From Chelatococcus sambhunathii (GTDB lineage: Bacteria; Pseudomonadota; Alphaproteobacteria; Rhizobiales; Beijerinckiaceae): DNA of 64,000 nucleotides. The stretch spans positions 62,001 to 126,000 of the forward strand of contig NZ_LIOL01000006.1 in the NCBI RefSeq assembly GCF_001418005.1, in the 5' to 3' direction. The notes beneath the pieces were generated by a model, which made no database searches, was not told where the DNA came from, and saw nothing but the letters and a program-made list of their open reading frames with translations. A program made the translations under genes and the position numbers. Positions 46,581 through 56,549 of the stretch are shown here, one piece after another (position 1 is the first letter of the stretch; each line of letters opens with the position of its first letter).

Positions 46581-49500
46581 CTACTTCTTGTCGTCCCGCG
46601 CTTCGAGCTGCTGCTTGAGGGCGAGCAGCTTGGCAAAAGGCGAATGGGGATCTGGCGCGCGCTCGTTGCGCTGTTCGTGGCGGCGCTCGCCGCGTCCCTC
46701 CCCGGGTTTGCCGCGACGCGGCCCGCCGTCGGCCCGTTTCTCGGATCGCCCTTCGGCCGGCCCGCCGTTGCGCGGCTGGGCCGAACGCATCGGTCCACGC
46801 ACCGCCGGTCTGTCGGGACGCCCCGGCCCGCCCTCACGCGGCGCCTCGGCGCGGCCATGGCGGCGGCCGCGCTTTTCCGCGCCCTGCCGCTGCTGCGCGT
46901 GGTGATGATGCCGGTGCGGACGCCACACCTCGACGATAGCCGGCTCCGCCGGCGCTTCCGTTGCGCCTTCCTGCGCAGCAGGCTCGTCCACCCCACTCTC
47001 TCCCACGGGAGCAGGTTCCTGCGCGGCCAGTTCCTGGGCGACGACTTCCTGGGCGGTATCCTCTCGGGTGTTGGCCCCTTGCTCAGCCGGCTCGTCTGCC
47101 AACGGCGTCTCGCCGGCCGCATCCTCGGAGGCTGCCCGTTCGGCGATGGTCGCCCCGGTCTCGGCAACTGGCTCGGCCGGCGCATCCCCCTGCGCTTCGG
47201 CAGCCGCGTCCGGCAGACCGGGCTGCGGCGGCGTCACCTGACGGGGCGCCGGCACGAGCGGCACCGTGATGGCCGGCCCCGGGCGGCGGTCGACGACATA
47301 GCCCAGCGCCTTGAGGATCGAGGAGAAATCCTCGCCCGAGCAGCCGACGAGGGAGGTCATGGCGACGGTGACGACAAAGCCGTCGCCATCGGCCGCGCCG
47401 GCCGGCGGCTCGCCGGGCGTCGTGCCGGGCCGGTAGGCGATGGCCGGGCGGATGAGATCAGCGAGGCGCTCGAGGATGTCGACCCGCACGGCCCGCTCGC
47501 CGCAGACACGGAAGCCGGCGGCGCGATACAGCGCCTTCGGCGCCTCGGCATCGACGGGAATGGACGTGCGCCCGGAGGCGGCGAGATGGGGAATATCGTC
47601 GAGCCCCTTGACGTCGAGGCCGCCGTGCTTGAGCGCCCAGAGCTGCGCGGCAAGCGCCCGCGGCGCCGGCTTCAGGAGCTGGGGCAAGTAGAGATGATAG
47701 GCGCCGAACCGCACGCCCATGCGCCTGAGAGCGCCGCGCTGCTCCTGGTCGAGGCCCTTGACCTCCTGCGCCACGCGCGCCCTGTCTAGCACGCCAAGAG
47801 ATTCGGCGATCTGGAACGCGATGCCACGGGCAATGCCATTGAGTTCGTTCGCCTCCTCGAGGGCGATAAGCGGCCCGAGCAGCTTGCCGACATGCGCCTT
47901 GAGCCAGAGGTCCAGCCGCTGCTCGACCTTGTCGCGCGCCGGACCACTCAGATGCTCGTCGGCGAGGATGCGCAGGCGCGGGCCCAGCAACTTCTCGCCC
48001 GGCACCAGCCGCGCTACGGCCTCGCCCATCCAGCGCACGACGCCATCGTTCGCGAGCACGAACGTATCATCCCCGGCGTTGGCCAGGCGCTCGGCGCGCA
48101 TTTCGATCTCGCCGGCCAGCGCCTTCTGCGCTGCGGCGCGCAGGGCCTTGGCCTCGGTGCCGTCCGCCTGCGGGTCCGCGGCGAACTGAAATCCGTGGAG
48201 CTGGCCCACGTGCTGGCCCTCGACCAGCACATCCCCAGCGGCGGTGACTTCCGCTTCAAGCATCGCATTCTCTCTCAAACGCCGCATCAGGACGCTGGTG
48301 CGCCGGTCGACGAACCGACTGGCCAGACGCTCGTGCAGCGCATCCGACAGCCTGTCCTCTACCTGACGGGTTCGCGCCTGCCAATGCTCGGGATCGGTCA
48401 ACCAGTCGGGACGGTTGGCGACGAAGGTCCATGTGCGCACCTGCGCGATGCGTGCGGAAAGTGTGTCGATGTCGCCGTCGGTGCGGTCGACGAGGCCGAC
48501 CTGACGGGCGAACCAGTCCTCCGCTAGCACGCCGTTGCTGACGAGATCGCGGTAAATCGTGACGACGAGGTCGGCATGAGCGGCCGATGCGACGCGCCGG
48601 TAGTCCGGCACCTGGCACACCTCCCACAGCCGCTCGACCGCCGACCGCGAGCCGGCGAGGCGGCGCACCTCGGCATCGCGGGCAGCGATGTCGAGCGCCG
48701 CCTCGTCCTCGGCCGTGGGGGCGCGCGTCAACCCCTCCTCGCGCGGCGGCGCAGCGAGGCTGCGCTGCAGGGCAGCCAGCGAGGAGAAATCGAGGTCGGG
48801 ATTGCGCCACTGCAACATGCGCACCGGATCGAAGGCATGGTCCTCGAGTGCCGTGACGAGCTCGGAATCGAAGGGCGGGCAGCGACCCGTCGTGCCGAAG
48901 GTGCCATCCCGCATGTGACGGCCGGCACGGCCGGCGATCTGGCCGAATTCGGCAGGGGTCAGCTGGCGAAAGCCGTAACCGTCGAACTTCCTCTCGCTGG
49001 CAAAGGCGACATGATCGACGTCGAGGTTGAGGCCCATGCCGATGGCATCCGTGGCGACGAGATAATCCACCTCGCCGGATTGGAAGAGCTCGACCTGGGC
49101 GTTACGCGTGCGCGGGCTCAGAGCTCCGAGGACAACGGCCGCCCCACCCTTCTGCCGTCGGATCAGCTCGGCGACGGCATAGACCTCCTCGGCCGAGAAG
49201 GCCACGACGGCAGAGCGCCGCGGCAGGCGCGTGATCTTCTTTTCTCCGGTATAGCTCAGTTGCGAGAGACGCGGCCGCGAGACGATGTTGGCCCCCGGCA
49301 GCAGCCTCTCGACGAGCGGGCGCATTGTGGCCGCGCCTATGATCAGGGTTTCGGAGCGGCCGCGCTGGTTGAGCAGCCGGTCGGTAAAGACGTGGCCGCG
49401 ATCGAAGTCGCTAGCGAGCTGTATCTCGTCGATGGCGCAGAAGGCGACATCGAGGTCGCGCGGCATGGCCTCGACAGTCGCCACCCAGTAGCGGGCGTTG

Positions 49501-49733
49501 AGTGGTTTGATCTTCTCCTCGCCCGTGACGAGCGCGACCTGATCGGCGCCGGCGCGTTCGACGAGGCGGCCGTAGACCTCCCGCGCCAGCAGGCGCAGCG
49601 GCAGGCCGATTATACCGCTGTCGTGCGCCAGCATGCGCTCGATGGCGAGATGCGTCTTGCCCGTATTGGTCGGCCCAAGCACGGCGGTGACCCCGCGGGC
49701 GCGCACGGAAGGCGGCAATGATCGAAGAAGCAT
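46581..49733 (-). CDS. SUV3-like DEAD/DEAH-box RNA helicase
   Basis: A 1050-residue helicase of the SUV3 type, found in alphaproteobacteria and mitochondria. Walker A is GPTNTGKTH (20-28), motif II is DEIQ (FCAIDEIQLA, near 107), and the C-terminal helicase lobe has VATDAIGMGLNLDVDHVAF and GQIAGRAGRH. The last about 210 residues are low-complexity and disordered: Glu/Ala repeats, then a tail rich in Arg/Gly (RPHRHHHHAQQR, GRGERRHEQRN) that probably contacts RNA. Role in RNA turnover is inferred from family. A long regulatory region lies upstream. The S4 gene follows 46 bp on. Confidence 0.93.
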   Translation of the reverse strand: MLLRSLPPSVRARGVTAVLGPTNTGKTHLAIERMLAHDSGIIGLPLRLLAREVYGRLVERAGADQVALVTGEEKIKPLNARYWVATVEAMPRDLDVAFCAIDEIQLASDFDRGHVFTDRLLNQRGRSETLIIGAATMRPLVERLLPGANIVSRPRLSQLSYTGEKKITRLPRRSAVVAFSAEEVYAVAELIRRQKGGAAVVLGALSPRTRNAQVELFQSGEVDYLVATDAIGMGLNLDVDHVAFASERKFDGYGFRQLTPAEFGQIAGRAGRHMRDGTFGTTGRCPPFDSELVTALEDHAFDPVRMLQWRNPDLDFSSLAALQRSLAAPPREEGLTRAPTAEDEAALDIAARDAEVRRLAGSRSAVERLWEVCQVPDYRRVASAAHADLVVTIYRDLVSNGVLAEDWFARQVGLVDRTDGDIDTLSARIAQVRTWTFVANRPDWLTDPEHWQARTRQVEDRLSDALHERLASRFVDRRTSVLMRRLRENAMLEAEVTAAGDVLVEGQHVGQLHGFQFAADPQADGTEAKALRAAAQKALAGEIEMRAERLANAGDDTFVLANDGVVRWMGEAVARLVPGEKLLGPRLRILADEHLSGPARDKVEQRLDLWLKAHVGKLLGPLIALEEANELNGIARGIAFQIAESLGVLDRARVAQEVKGLDQEQRGALRRMGVRFGAYHLYLPQLLKPAPRALAAQLWALKHGGLDVKGLDDIPHLAASGRTSIPVDAEAPKALYRAAGFRVCGERAVRVDILERLADLIRPAIAYRPGTTPGEPPAGAADGDGFVVTVAMTSLVGCSGEDFSSILKALGYVVDRRPGPAITVPLVPAPRQVTPPQPGLPDAAAEAQGDAPAEPVAETGATIAERAASEDAAGETPLADEPAEQGANTREDTAQEVVAQELAAQEPAPVGESGVDEPAAQEGATEAPAEPAIVEVWRPHRHHHHAQQRQGAEKRGRRHGRAEAPREGGPGRPDRPAVRGPMRSAQPRNGGPAEGRSEKRADGGPRRGKPGEGRGERRHEQRNERAPDPHSPFAKLLALKQQLEARDDKK

Positions 49734-50296
49734 GCGATCCCGATTACGATAAACGGTCCGGCGCCGCGAAGCTTTGCTCCGGCACCCTCCTGTACCACAG
49801 CGGAACGCCCGCCCGCGCGCTTTTTAACGATGCGAACAGGCCACGAACGAAGGGAGCCCGAATCGCTGACTCGTGCAGAATCAGGATTCGTTCGCCACGA
49901 CATATGGTGGCTGAACCTGCCCTGCGCCACAAACGACCGATATGGAACCTCCAGCCAAGGCACGGCGAAGCACTTGGAATGGTTAACGGGGCCGGCTTTC
50001 TGCAATTGGCAAATATTAACGCTCCGGATGGCCGCCGGCGGCCGCGACGTTAACGGTCAGGCCGAAACGGGAACGGAGGTGCGACGAATCACTGCCAATG
50101 CACCGTTCACGGTTCGGTCTGCGCAAGATATCGTGGCCGCCCCATGAGAGAGGCACAAGTTGCCGCCGGCGCTACGAGCGCGCGCCGCCCTGGAAACGCC
50201 GCGCGTTTACCACGCCGTGCTGAAATGGCACAGGAATCGGGACACGCACGCATTCCTTCTTCGCGGAAGCGTAAAGCGCCGGATCGGCCCCCGCTT
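49734..50296. other. 563-bp intergenic region with GANTC and CtrA-like sites
   Basis: No gene is supported in this stretch. It contains four GANTC sites within 49860-49889, a fifth at 50086-50090, a CtrA half-site TTAACCAT (minus strand, 49979-49986) and further TTAA sites at 50016 and 50050. The SUV3-like helicase starts just downstream on the minus strand. Confidence 0.6.
49860..49986 (-). promoter_or_regulatory. clustered CcrM (GANTC) sites and CtrA half-site
   Basis: GAATC 49860-49864, GACTC 49868-49872, GAATC 49878-49882 and GATTC 49885-49889, and a perfect TTAACCAT on the minus strand at 49979-49986. GANTC is methylated by CcrM, and TTAACCAT is a CtrA half-site; both mark cell-cycle-controlled promoters in Alphaproteobacteria. 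That the helicase is regulated this way is inference. Confidence 0.45.
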
Positions 50297-51214
50297 TCAG
50301 TTCTGGGCGCGGACCGGCGACATGTCCCGGCCGAGGGGGACACCGTCCATCGTCAGGCTCGTCGCCTCGATCTCGCTGAGGCCGATGGGCGTGCGCACGG
50401 CGATGCGGTAGGGTATGAACAGGCGCGTGCCGGCGAGCGGCGCGAGCCACACCTGCATGTCCCTGTTCTCCTCCATGAACTTCGTCACCTTGCGGTTGGC
50501 ACGGTGCCCGGCAATGGCGGAATAGCGCACGTCGCAGACTGCGACAGGTCCCTGATAGCCGTTGCCGTTCACCGTGCGCACGGTCCTGGGCGTCAAGCTG
50601 ATGTCATAACGGGCGGCCCCGTCGAAAATAGGCAGGGTGCGCCGGCAGGCGTTCGCGCTCACGCTCGCGGCATTCGTCGGCGACAGCGTGGCCGAGACGG
50701 GCATCAGAAGGGCGCTGACCGGATCGAGCACATTGCGCCGATGCGCATCAGTGACAGCGATTCGGTCGGGATGCGGCTCGATCTGCGGATTGACCTCGAG
50801 GGCCTGCACGGTACCGCCAGACATGGCCATGCGCACGGTGATGGATTTTTCGGAGCCTGCGGTGGTGATGGCAAAGGTGCCCGGGGCGGGGCGGCTGCCG
50901 TCGAGGCTGCCTGTTGCCGTGGCAGCCCCCTTGCCGCTGGTCATCACCCCTGCAAGGCCAGTGAGTTTGGCCCAGATCGACAGGTCATAGCGATCCCCGT
51001 CGATATCAGCCTTGACGGTGGCGACGCCGATCTTGAAGCCCATCAACGAAATGTCGTATCTCGCCTCGACCGTGCCGGCGGCGGCCTGCGACACGAAGGC
51101 CACCAAGGCGAGAGACGCGCCCGCGGACGCGCGAAGGCAGGCCGTGCTCCAGCCGGAGCGGCCCAGCATGCGGGGAAGAGACTTCCCTCGCCTCAATCGG
51201 TAGCGCGCCTGCAT
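50297..51214 (-). CDS. DUF3108 domain protein, exported
   Basis: A 305-residue protein with a signal peptide (about residues 25-46, ending SQAAAG). The mature part shows the DUF3108 pattern: YDISLMGFKIGVATVKADIDG near residue 53, and a C-terminal CDVRYSAIAGHR and FIPYRIAVRTPIGLSEIEAT. Function is unknown. It probably forms a beta-structured periplasmic protein. The start at 51214 is the first ATG and gives a long basic N-region; a shorter start at 51169 is possible. It is divergent from rpmB, a conserved position in Hyphomicrobiales. Confidence 0.87.
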   Translation of the reverse strand: MQARYRLRRGKSLPRMLGRSGWSTACLRASAGASLALVAFVSQAAAGTVEARYDISLMGFKIGVATVKADIDGDRYDLSIWAKLTGLAGVMTSGKGAATATGSLDGSRPAPGTFAITTAGSEKSITVRMAMSGGTVQALEVNPQIEPHPDRIAVTDAHRRNVLDPVSALLMPVSATLSPTNAASVSANACRRTLPIFDGAARYDISLTPRTVRTVNGNGYQGPVAVCDVRYSAIAGHRANRKVTKFMEENRDMQVWLAPLAGTRLFIPYRIAVRTPIGLSEIEATSLTMDGVPLGRDMSPVRAQN

Positions 51215-51313
51215 GTCGAACCCCGGGTGCCCGCTCGTCCTTAACTGGCCTGCGAATCAGTCCGAATCGTGGCGCTTCCCACGCCGTTTGGCGAGATGCG
51301 CGCGTTCACGTCC

Positions 51314-51342
51314 TTGACGAACACGGGCGAAGTCCACTATAC
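51314..51342 (+). promoter_or_regulatory. sigma-70 promoter of rpmB
   Basis: TTGACG at 51314-51319 and CTATAC at 51337-51342, with an ideal 17-bp spacer, about 105 bp before the rpmB start. Confidence 0.65.
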
Positions 51343-51447
51343 ACCCGCGACTTTCTCGGGACATGTGGTGCCCAGCCGCCGGCGACGGTTGCCGGTCATG
51401 GGGCTTTGCCTGGTCGGCGGCACCTGTAGCGTTGAGGACGAATCATC

Positions 51448-51738
51448 ATGGCACGCCGTTGTGAACTGACGGGCAAGGCGGTTCTGACCGGCCACCTCGT
51501 GAGCCACTCGAACCGCAAGACCAAGCGCCGGTTCCTGCCGAACCTGTGCAACGTCACGCTGCAGTCGGATGCGCTCGGCCGCGCCGTTCGCCTGCGCATC
51601 GCCGCTGCCGCCCTGCGCTCGGTCGAGCACCGCGGCGGCCTTGATGCCTTCCTCGTCAAGGCGGCCGACGGCGACCTGTCGCAGGGCGCCCGCGCGCTCA
51701 AGCGCGAGGTCGAGAAGAAGCTCGCCGCCGCCGAATAA
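51448..51738 (+). CDS. rpmB: 50S ribosomal protein L28
   Basis: A 96-residue ribosomal protein of the alphaproteobacterial type: [28 protein letters not shown], and an extended helical C-terminus ([14 protein letters not shown]). The four-cysteine zinc site of some L28 proteins is absent, as is usual here. ATG 51448 is the only start. It has its own promoter and is followed by a terminator, so it is monocistronic. Confidence 0.97.
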   Translation: MARRCELTGKAVLTGHLVSHSNRKTKRRFLPNLCNVTLQSDALGRAVRLRIAAAALRSVEHRGGLDAFLVKAADGDLSQGARALKREVEKKLAAAE

Positions 51739-51760
51739 GGCCGGCGCGCCAGTCTTCCTG

Positions 51761-51790
51761 CGGGCGGCTCACGGCCGCCCGTTTGTGTTT
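51761..51790 (+). terminator. Rho-independent terminator of rpmB
   Basis: Stem CGGGCGGC / GCCGCCCG with a five-base loop at 51761-51781, followed by TTTGTGTTT. Confidence 0.8.
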
Positions 51791-51821
51791 GGGCACCCGC
51801 GACTGGTGAGAGAAGCCGACC

Positions 51822-52445
51822 ATGGACCGTGATCGACGCCCCTTCTTGCCGGCGCGGACGCGCCGCCTATGGGCGCCGGTCACCGCCATGGCGCTGGTGG
51901 TACTCGCGTCCAACATCGCGGTGCAGCACCCCTTCACGCCCTGGGGCCTTGAGGATTACCTGACCTGGGGTGCCTTTACCTATCCGGTCGCTTTCCTCGT
52001 CACCGACCTTACCAACCGCCGCTATGGTGCCGCCACGGCACGCCGGCTCGTCATCGTCGGCTTCGTGCTTGCCCTGGCCGCTTCCGTCGTCGCGGCGAGC
52101 CCGCGCATCGCCTTCGCTTCCGGCACCGCCTTCCTCGTCGGGCAACTGCTCGACATCGGCGTGTTCAACCGTCTGCGCCGGCTCGCGTGGTGGAAAGCAC
52201 CGCTGACCGGCAGCCTCCTCGGCTCAGCTCTCGACACGGCCCTGTTCTTCACCCTCGCCTTCGCGGGCGATGTGACCGATCTCATCACCTATGGCGGCGG
52301 GCCGCTTGCAGCGACCGTTCCCGTCTGGATCGGCTGGGCAATCTGCGACTTCATCGTCAAGGTCGCGATGGCGCTCGCCATGCTGGTGCCCTACGGCGCC
52401 CTCATGGGCCTTGTCCGCCCTGCGGTCGAGGCCCGCGCCTCCTGA
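51822..52445 (+). CDS. YhhQ-family queuosine precursor transporter
   Basis: A 207-residue membrane protein with six hydrophobic segments in the VUT (DUF165) family: LWAPVTAMALVVLASNIAV, TYPVAFLVTDLTNRRYG, and the conserved GSALDTALFFTLAFAG region. Relatives take up queuosine precursors such as preQ0 or preQ1. It converges with the esterase-like gene at 52453. No queuosine synthesis gene is in the window. Confidence 0.9.
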   Translation: MDRDRRPFLPARTRRLWAPVTAMALVVLASNIAVQHPFTPWGLEDYLTWGAFTYPVAFLVTDLTNRRYGAATARRLVIVGFVLALAASVVAASPRIAFASGTAFLVGQLLDIGVFNRLRRLAWWKAPLTGSLLGSALDTALFFTLAFAGDVTDLITYGGGPLAATVPVWIGWAICDFIVKVAMALAMLVPYGALMGLVRPAVEARAS

Positions 52446-52452
52446 ACGGCGC

Positions 52453-53478
52453 CTAGGGTGCCAGGGCGAATTCCAGCAGCAGCGTGCGCTGCATCATCGA
52501 GAAGTTGTTATCGGAGATGACGGTGAGGATGGTCTCGCCCGCGGCGCGGCGCACGGCGAGCCCCTCCATATTGTCGATCTCGTAGCCATTGTCCGCCTCA
52601 ATGAGCGCCATGCCGTCGAGGACGGCGCCCGGCACGAGCGCCCGTCCCTCGATGTGCCGGATGCGCATGCCGATGCTGAAGGGCGGCACGTAGCGCCGCT
52701 CCAGCACGATCAGATCGCCGCCGGGCAGGAAAGCGAGATCCGTCACGTCGAAGCCGTCCCGCCGGCTGAACGCGAACCGGCCGGGCCGCCGCCCGCCGAT
52801 GATGAAGCCGACCGTCTCTTCCTCGTCCGAGCGCTCGGCAATGGCGACGATGGCTCCCGCGACGGGGCTGCCGCGCGGCGCGACGCCAATGGCTTCGAAC
52901 CCGCGATTGCGGGGCAGGCGACGCGCCTCGTCCGGGACGGCAAGACGTTCGGCGCGTGCCGCGACGCCCGACCGGGCCCAGTCGAACCTCAGGATCTGGT
53001 GCACGCGCTCGACGCCGACATAGGCGGTGCCGCCGGCGATCGTGAGGCTCTCGGTATCGTAAGCCGCGGTCGCCGCCAGCGGCACGCCGTTGCCCGCGAG
53101 CATCGGCGCCATCATTGCCTCGGCGAGGCCGACAAGGCGATCGCCCTGGCGCGCCGGCCGGGCGACGAACCATTCGGCCGCATCGGAGACCGCGACGAGC
53201 CGGCCGTCGTCCGCGAAAGCAAGGCCGGAAAAGCCACCGAACCCCTCATAATCCGCCTTGAGCTGCAGCCCGCCGCGAAAGACGAGCGCGCCGAAACGCT
53301 GCCGACCGGGATCGCCCGGACGGAAGGAATCGACGCGGCGCGCCTCGACAGTGAGGCGCACCGGCCCCCCCGGCACCGGCGGTCGGGCATTGACCCGATG
53401 CAGCCCGAAGGCGGCGAGACCCGCGGTCGCCAGCCCGCCCCCGAGGAGGGCGCGGCGCGTCGGCCACAGCCATCTCAT
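52453..53478 (-). CDS. exported esterase-like/phytase-like protein
   Basis: A 341-residue protein with a twin-arginine-like signal ([19 protein letters not shown]) at residues 7-25. The rest resembles the esterase-like activity of phytase family, a beta-propeller: [20 protein letters not shown] near 80, then [32 protein letters not shown], and [24 protein letters not shown]. Substrate is unknown. Its start overlaps the cobT stop by four bases (53475-53478), which makes it the third gene of cobS-cobT-esterase, a conserved linkage in this order of bacteria with no clear functional reason. Confidence 0.87.
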   Translation of the reverse strand: MRWLWPTRRALLGGGLATAGLAAFGLHRVNARPPVPGGPVRLTVEARRVDSFRPGDPGRQRFGALVFRGGLQLKADYEGFGGFSGLAFADDGRLVAVSDAAEWFVARPARQGDRLVGLAEAMMAPMLAGNGVPLAATAAYDTESLTIAGGTAYVGVERVHQILRFDWARSGVAARAERLAVPDEARRLPRNRGFEAIGVAPRGSPVAGAIVAIAERSDEEETVGFIIGGRRPGRFAFSRRDGFDVTDLAFLPGGDLIVLERRYVPPFSIGMRIRHIEGRALVPGAVLDGMALIEADNGYEIDNMEGLAVRRAAGETILTVISDNNFSMMQRTLLLEFALAP

Positions 53479-55376
53479 GCGTGGAGGCGCTGGCGTCGGC
53501 CGGCGACGGGCGAGGCGCGGCTCGCCGTCTCGTCGAACAGCTCGGCAAGCTTCTCGGTCATCACGCCGCCGAGTTCCTCGGCGTCGACGATGGTGACCGC
53601 ACGACGGTAATAGCGGGTGACGTCGTGGCCAATGCCGATGGCGATGAGCTCGACGGGCGAGCGCTCCTCGATCTCCGCAATGACGTGGCGCAGATGGCGC
53701 TCGAGATAGTTGCCCGGATTGACGGACAGGGTCGAATCGTCGACCGGCGCGCCATCCGAGATCACCATCAGGATGCGGCGCTGTTCGGGCCGCACCAGGA
53801 GGCGCTTGTGCGCCCAATCCAGCGCCTCCCCGTCGATGTTCTCCTTGAGGAGGCCCTCCCGCATCATCAGGCCGAGATTGCGCCGGGCACGGCGCCAGGG
53901 CGCGTCGGCCGCCTTGTAGACGATGTGGCGCAGGTCGTTGAGGCGACCGGGATTGGCCGGCTTACCGGACTGGAGCCACAGCTCGCGCGACTGCCCGCCC
54001 TTCCAGGCGCGCGTCGTGAAACCGAGGATCTCCACCTTGACGCCGCAGCGCTCCAGCGTGCGGGCGAGGACGTCGGCGCAGGTTGCGGCCACCGTGATCG
54101 GCCGCCCGCGCATGGAGCCCGAATTGTCGATGAGCAGGCTCACCACCGTATCGCGGAAGTCGGTGTCCTTCTCGCGCTTGAAGGAGAGCGGCTGGAACGG
54201 ATCCGTCACCACGCGCGGCAAACGCGCGGGGTCCAGCATCCCCTCTTCGAGGTCGAATTCCCAAGCCCGGTTCTGCTGCGCGAGAAGGCGCCGCTGCAGG
54301 CGGTTGGCGAGACGCGCCACGACGCCCTGCAGATTGGCGAGCTGCTTGTCGAGATAGCCGCGCAGCCGCGCCAGCTCCTCGGCATCGCAGAGCTCCTCGG
54401 CGGCAACCGTCTCGTCGAAGCGCGTCGAGAAGGCCTTGTATTCCGGGCCGCGCGGCTCGTTGGACAGCGATGTCGGCGGGCGGCGAGATTCGCCGGCATC
54501 GTCTGCCTCCGAAACATCGGCATCGTCGGGCATCTCACCGGAGGGCGCCTCGGCGGCCTCGCTCATGCCCTCCTCGAGCTCCTGCATGGCCTCGGCGGCG
54601 CTCTCCGACTCGCCGCCCTCATCCTGCGACTGGCGCTCGCCCTCGCCCTCGTTCTCGTTCTGCTGCTGGTCGGACTTGTCCTCGCTGTCCTCGTCCGCCT
54701 CGTCCTCGGCGTCGAGATCCGTCTCGTCGGCCATGTCGAGGCTTACGAGAATGTCACGCACGCCGCGGGCGAACAGGCGTTGGTCCTCCACCGACGCAAC
54801 CAGCCTGTCGAGCTCGCGGCTCGCCTTGTCCTCGACCACGTCGCGCCAGATGTCGACGAGCTTGCGCGCGGACGGCGGCGGGCGCTGGCCGGTCAGCCGC
54901 TCGCGCACGATCATGGCGACCGCCTCCTCGATGGGCGCATCACTGCGATCGGCGACGTCCTGCATGTTCGCGCGGTGGCAACGGTCCTCGAGCATCGCCG
55001 AGAGATTGGCGGCGACACCGCTCATGCGCCGCGCGCCAATGGCCTCGACACGCGCCTGCTCGACGGCATCGAACAGCGCCCGCGCAGCCTGCCCGTCCGG
55101 GGCAAAGCGACGATGCACGGCCTCGTCGTGACAGGCAAGCCGGAGCGCCATCGCATCGGCATGGCCGCGCAGGATGGCGGCGTCCGCCTCGCTCATGCGG
55201 CGCGGCGGCTCGGGCAGGCGCGCGCGCTCGCCGACGAGTGCCGGCCGGTCCACGGCAAAAGCGACGTCGAGCTCCGGCCGACGAGAGATGGCCCGCATCG
55301 TGCCGGCGACGGCGCGCTTCAGCGGCTCGCTCGGCGCCTCCTTCGACGTGGCGGGCTTGCGGTTGGAGATGCTCAC
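53475..55376 (-). CDS. cobT: CobT, cobaltochelatase subunit
   Basis: Together with CobS it forms the AAA+ motor complex that powers cobalt insertion by CobN. The 633-residue protein has an N-terminal helical part, a long acidic linker (about 215-300, runs of Asp/Glu/Ser/Gln) and a C-terminal von Willebrand A domain with a MIDAS motif (LLIDNSGSM) near residue 413. ATG 55376 follows cobS by 22 bp. The cobT stop overlaps the next gene. Confidence 0.95.
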   Translation of the reverse strand: MSISNRKPATSKEAPSEPLKRAVAGTMRAISRRPELDVAFAVDRPALVGERARLPEPPRRMSEADAAILRGHADAMALRLACHDEAVHRRFAPDGQAARALFDAVEQARVEAIGARRMSGVAANLSAMLEDRCHRANMQDVADRSDAPIEEAVAMIVRERLTGQRPPPSARKLVDIWRDVVEDKASRELDRLVASVEDQRLFARGVRDILVSLDMADETDLDAEDEADEDSEDKSDQQQNENEGEGERQSQDEGGESESAAEAMQELEEGMSEAAEAPSGEMPDDADVSEADDAGESRRPPTSLSNEPRGPEYKAFSTRFDETVAAEELCDAEELARLRGYLDKQLANLQGVVARLANRLQRRLLAQQNRAWEFDLEEGMLDPARLPRVVTDPFQPLSFKREKDTDFRDTVVSLLIDNSGSMRGRPITVAATCADVLARTLERCGVKVEILGFTTRAWKGGQSRELWLQSGKPANPGRLNDLRHIVYKAADAPWRRARRNLGLMMREGLLKENIDGEALDWAHKRLLVRPEQRRILMVISDGAPVDDSTLSVNPGNYLERHLRHVIAEIEERSPVELIAIGIGHDVTRYYRRAVTIVDAEELGGVMTEKLAELFDETASRASPVAGRRQRLHA

Positions 55377-55398
55377 GGCGCTGCCCTCTCGTCTCCCG

Positions 55399-56388
55399 TC
55401 AGCTCAGGGCGACGTTGACAGCCGATTCCGGCAAGTCCTTGCCGAAGCAGCGCTGATAGAACTCCGCCACCAGCGGCCGCTCCAGTTCGTCACACTTGTT
55501 GAGGAACGTCACACGGAAGGCAAAGCCGATGTCGTCGAAGATGTCCGCATTCTCAGCCCAGGTGATGACCGTGCGCGGACTCATGACCGTCGACAGGTCA
55601 CCATTGATGAAGGCGTTGCGCGTCAAGTCCGCCAACCGCACCATCTTGTTGACGATGTCGCGACCCTCGCCGCTCTGGTAGTGCTTGGCCTTGGCGAGGA
55701 CGATCGCCACTTCCTTGTCGTGCGGCAGGTAGTTGAGCGTCGTCACGATCGACCAGCGGTCCATCTGGCCCTGGTTGATCTGCTGCGTGCCGTGGTAGAG
55801 GCCCGAGGTATCGCCGAGGCCGATGGTATTGGCCGTGGAGAACAGGCGGAAGGCCGGATGCGGGCGGATAACGCGCTTCTGGTCGAGCAGCGTCAGCTTG
55901 CCGGACAGTTCCAGCACGCGCTGGATGACGAACATCACGTCCGGACGGCCCGCATCGTATTCGTCGAAGACGAGGGCGACGTTGTGCTGCAGCGCCCAGG
56001 GCAGGATGCCGTCCTGGAACTCGGTGACCTGCTTGCCTTCCTTGAGCACGATCGCGTCCTTGCCGACGAGATCGACGCGGCTCACATGGCTGTCGAGGTT
56101 GATGCGCACGCAGGGCCAGTTGAGGCGCGCCGCGACCTGCTCGATATGCGTCGACTTGCCGGTGCCGTGATAGCCCGTGACCATGACACGGCGGTTGCGG
56201 GCAAAGCCCGCGAGGATGGCGAGCGTCGTCTCCCGGTCGAACAGATAGTCGGGATCGAGGTCGGGCACGTGTTCTTCGGGCGTCGAATAGGCCGGCACCT
56301 CGAGATCGGTGTCGATGCCGAAGACCTGCCGCACGGATAGCTTCATGTCGGGCAGGGAATTCGCGCTCGTATCGGTGGTCGCTTGCAT
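55399..56388 (-). CDS. cobS: CobS, cobaltochelatase AAA+ subunit
   Basis: ATPase subunit of the CobNST complex. The 329-residue AAA+ protein has Walker [10 protein letters not shown] (72-80), Walker [11 protein letters not shown] near 140, and the sensor region with [14 protein letters not shown]. It is the first gene of the cobS-cobT operon, 160 bp from the DnaJ-like gene upstream on the same strand. There is no B12 riboswitch here, so regulation differs from cobN. Confidence 0.96.
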   Translation of the reverse strand: MQATTDTSANSLPDMKLSVRQVFGIDTDLEVPAYSTPEEHVPDLDPDYLFDRETTLAILAGFARNRRVMVTGYHGTGKSTHIEQVAARLNWPCVRINLDSHVSRVDLVGKDAIVLKEGKQVTEFQDGILPWALQHNVALVFDEYDAGRPDVMFVIQRVLELSGKLTLLDQKRVIRPHPAFRLFSTANTIGLGDTSGLYHGTQQINQGQMDRWSIVTTLNYLPHDKEVAIVLAKAKHYQSGEGRDIVNKMVRLADLTRNAFINGDLSTVMSPRTVITWAENADIFDDIGFAFRVTFLNKCDELERPLVAEFYQRCFGKDLPESAVNVALS

Positions 56389-56549
56389 GGCTCCTCACAA
56401 TCGGCGGGACCTCCCGCCGCGTCGCGGCAGAGTTTCACCGCCTCCGCCCGCGGGCAAGCCCAAATATATCGATATGACTCTCGATATAGGCTCGCGCCGG
56501 CGCGCACAAATCACCATGCGTCATCGTGACCATCACGACGACAGGTGGT

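Noticed and set aside
49734-50296. Replication origin in the GANTC-rich region
   Set aside because: No DnaA boxes or parAB/dnaA/hemE-type neighbours were seen; a promoter region is the simpler reading.
53481-55418. A 645-codon open frame opposite cobT
   Set aside because: Antisense to a certain gene; no recognisable domain.
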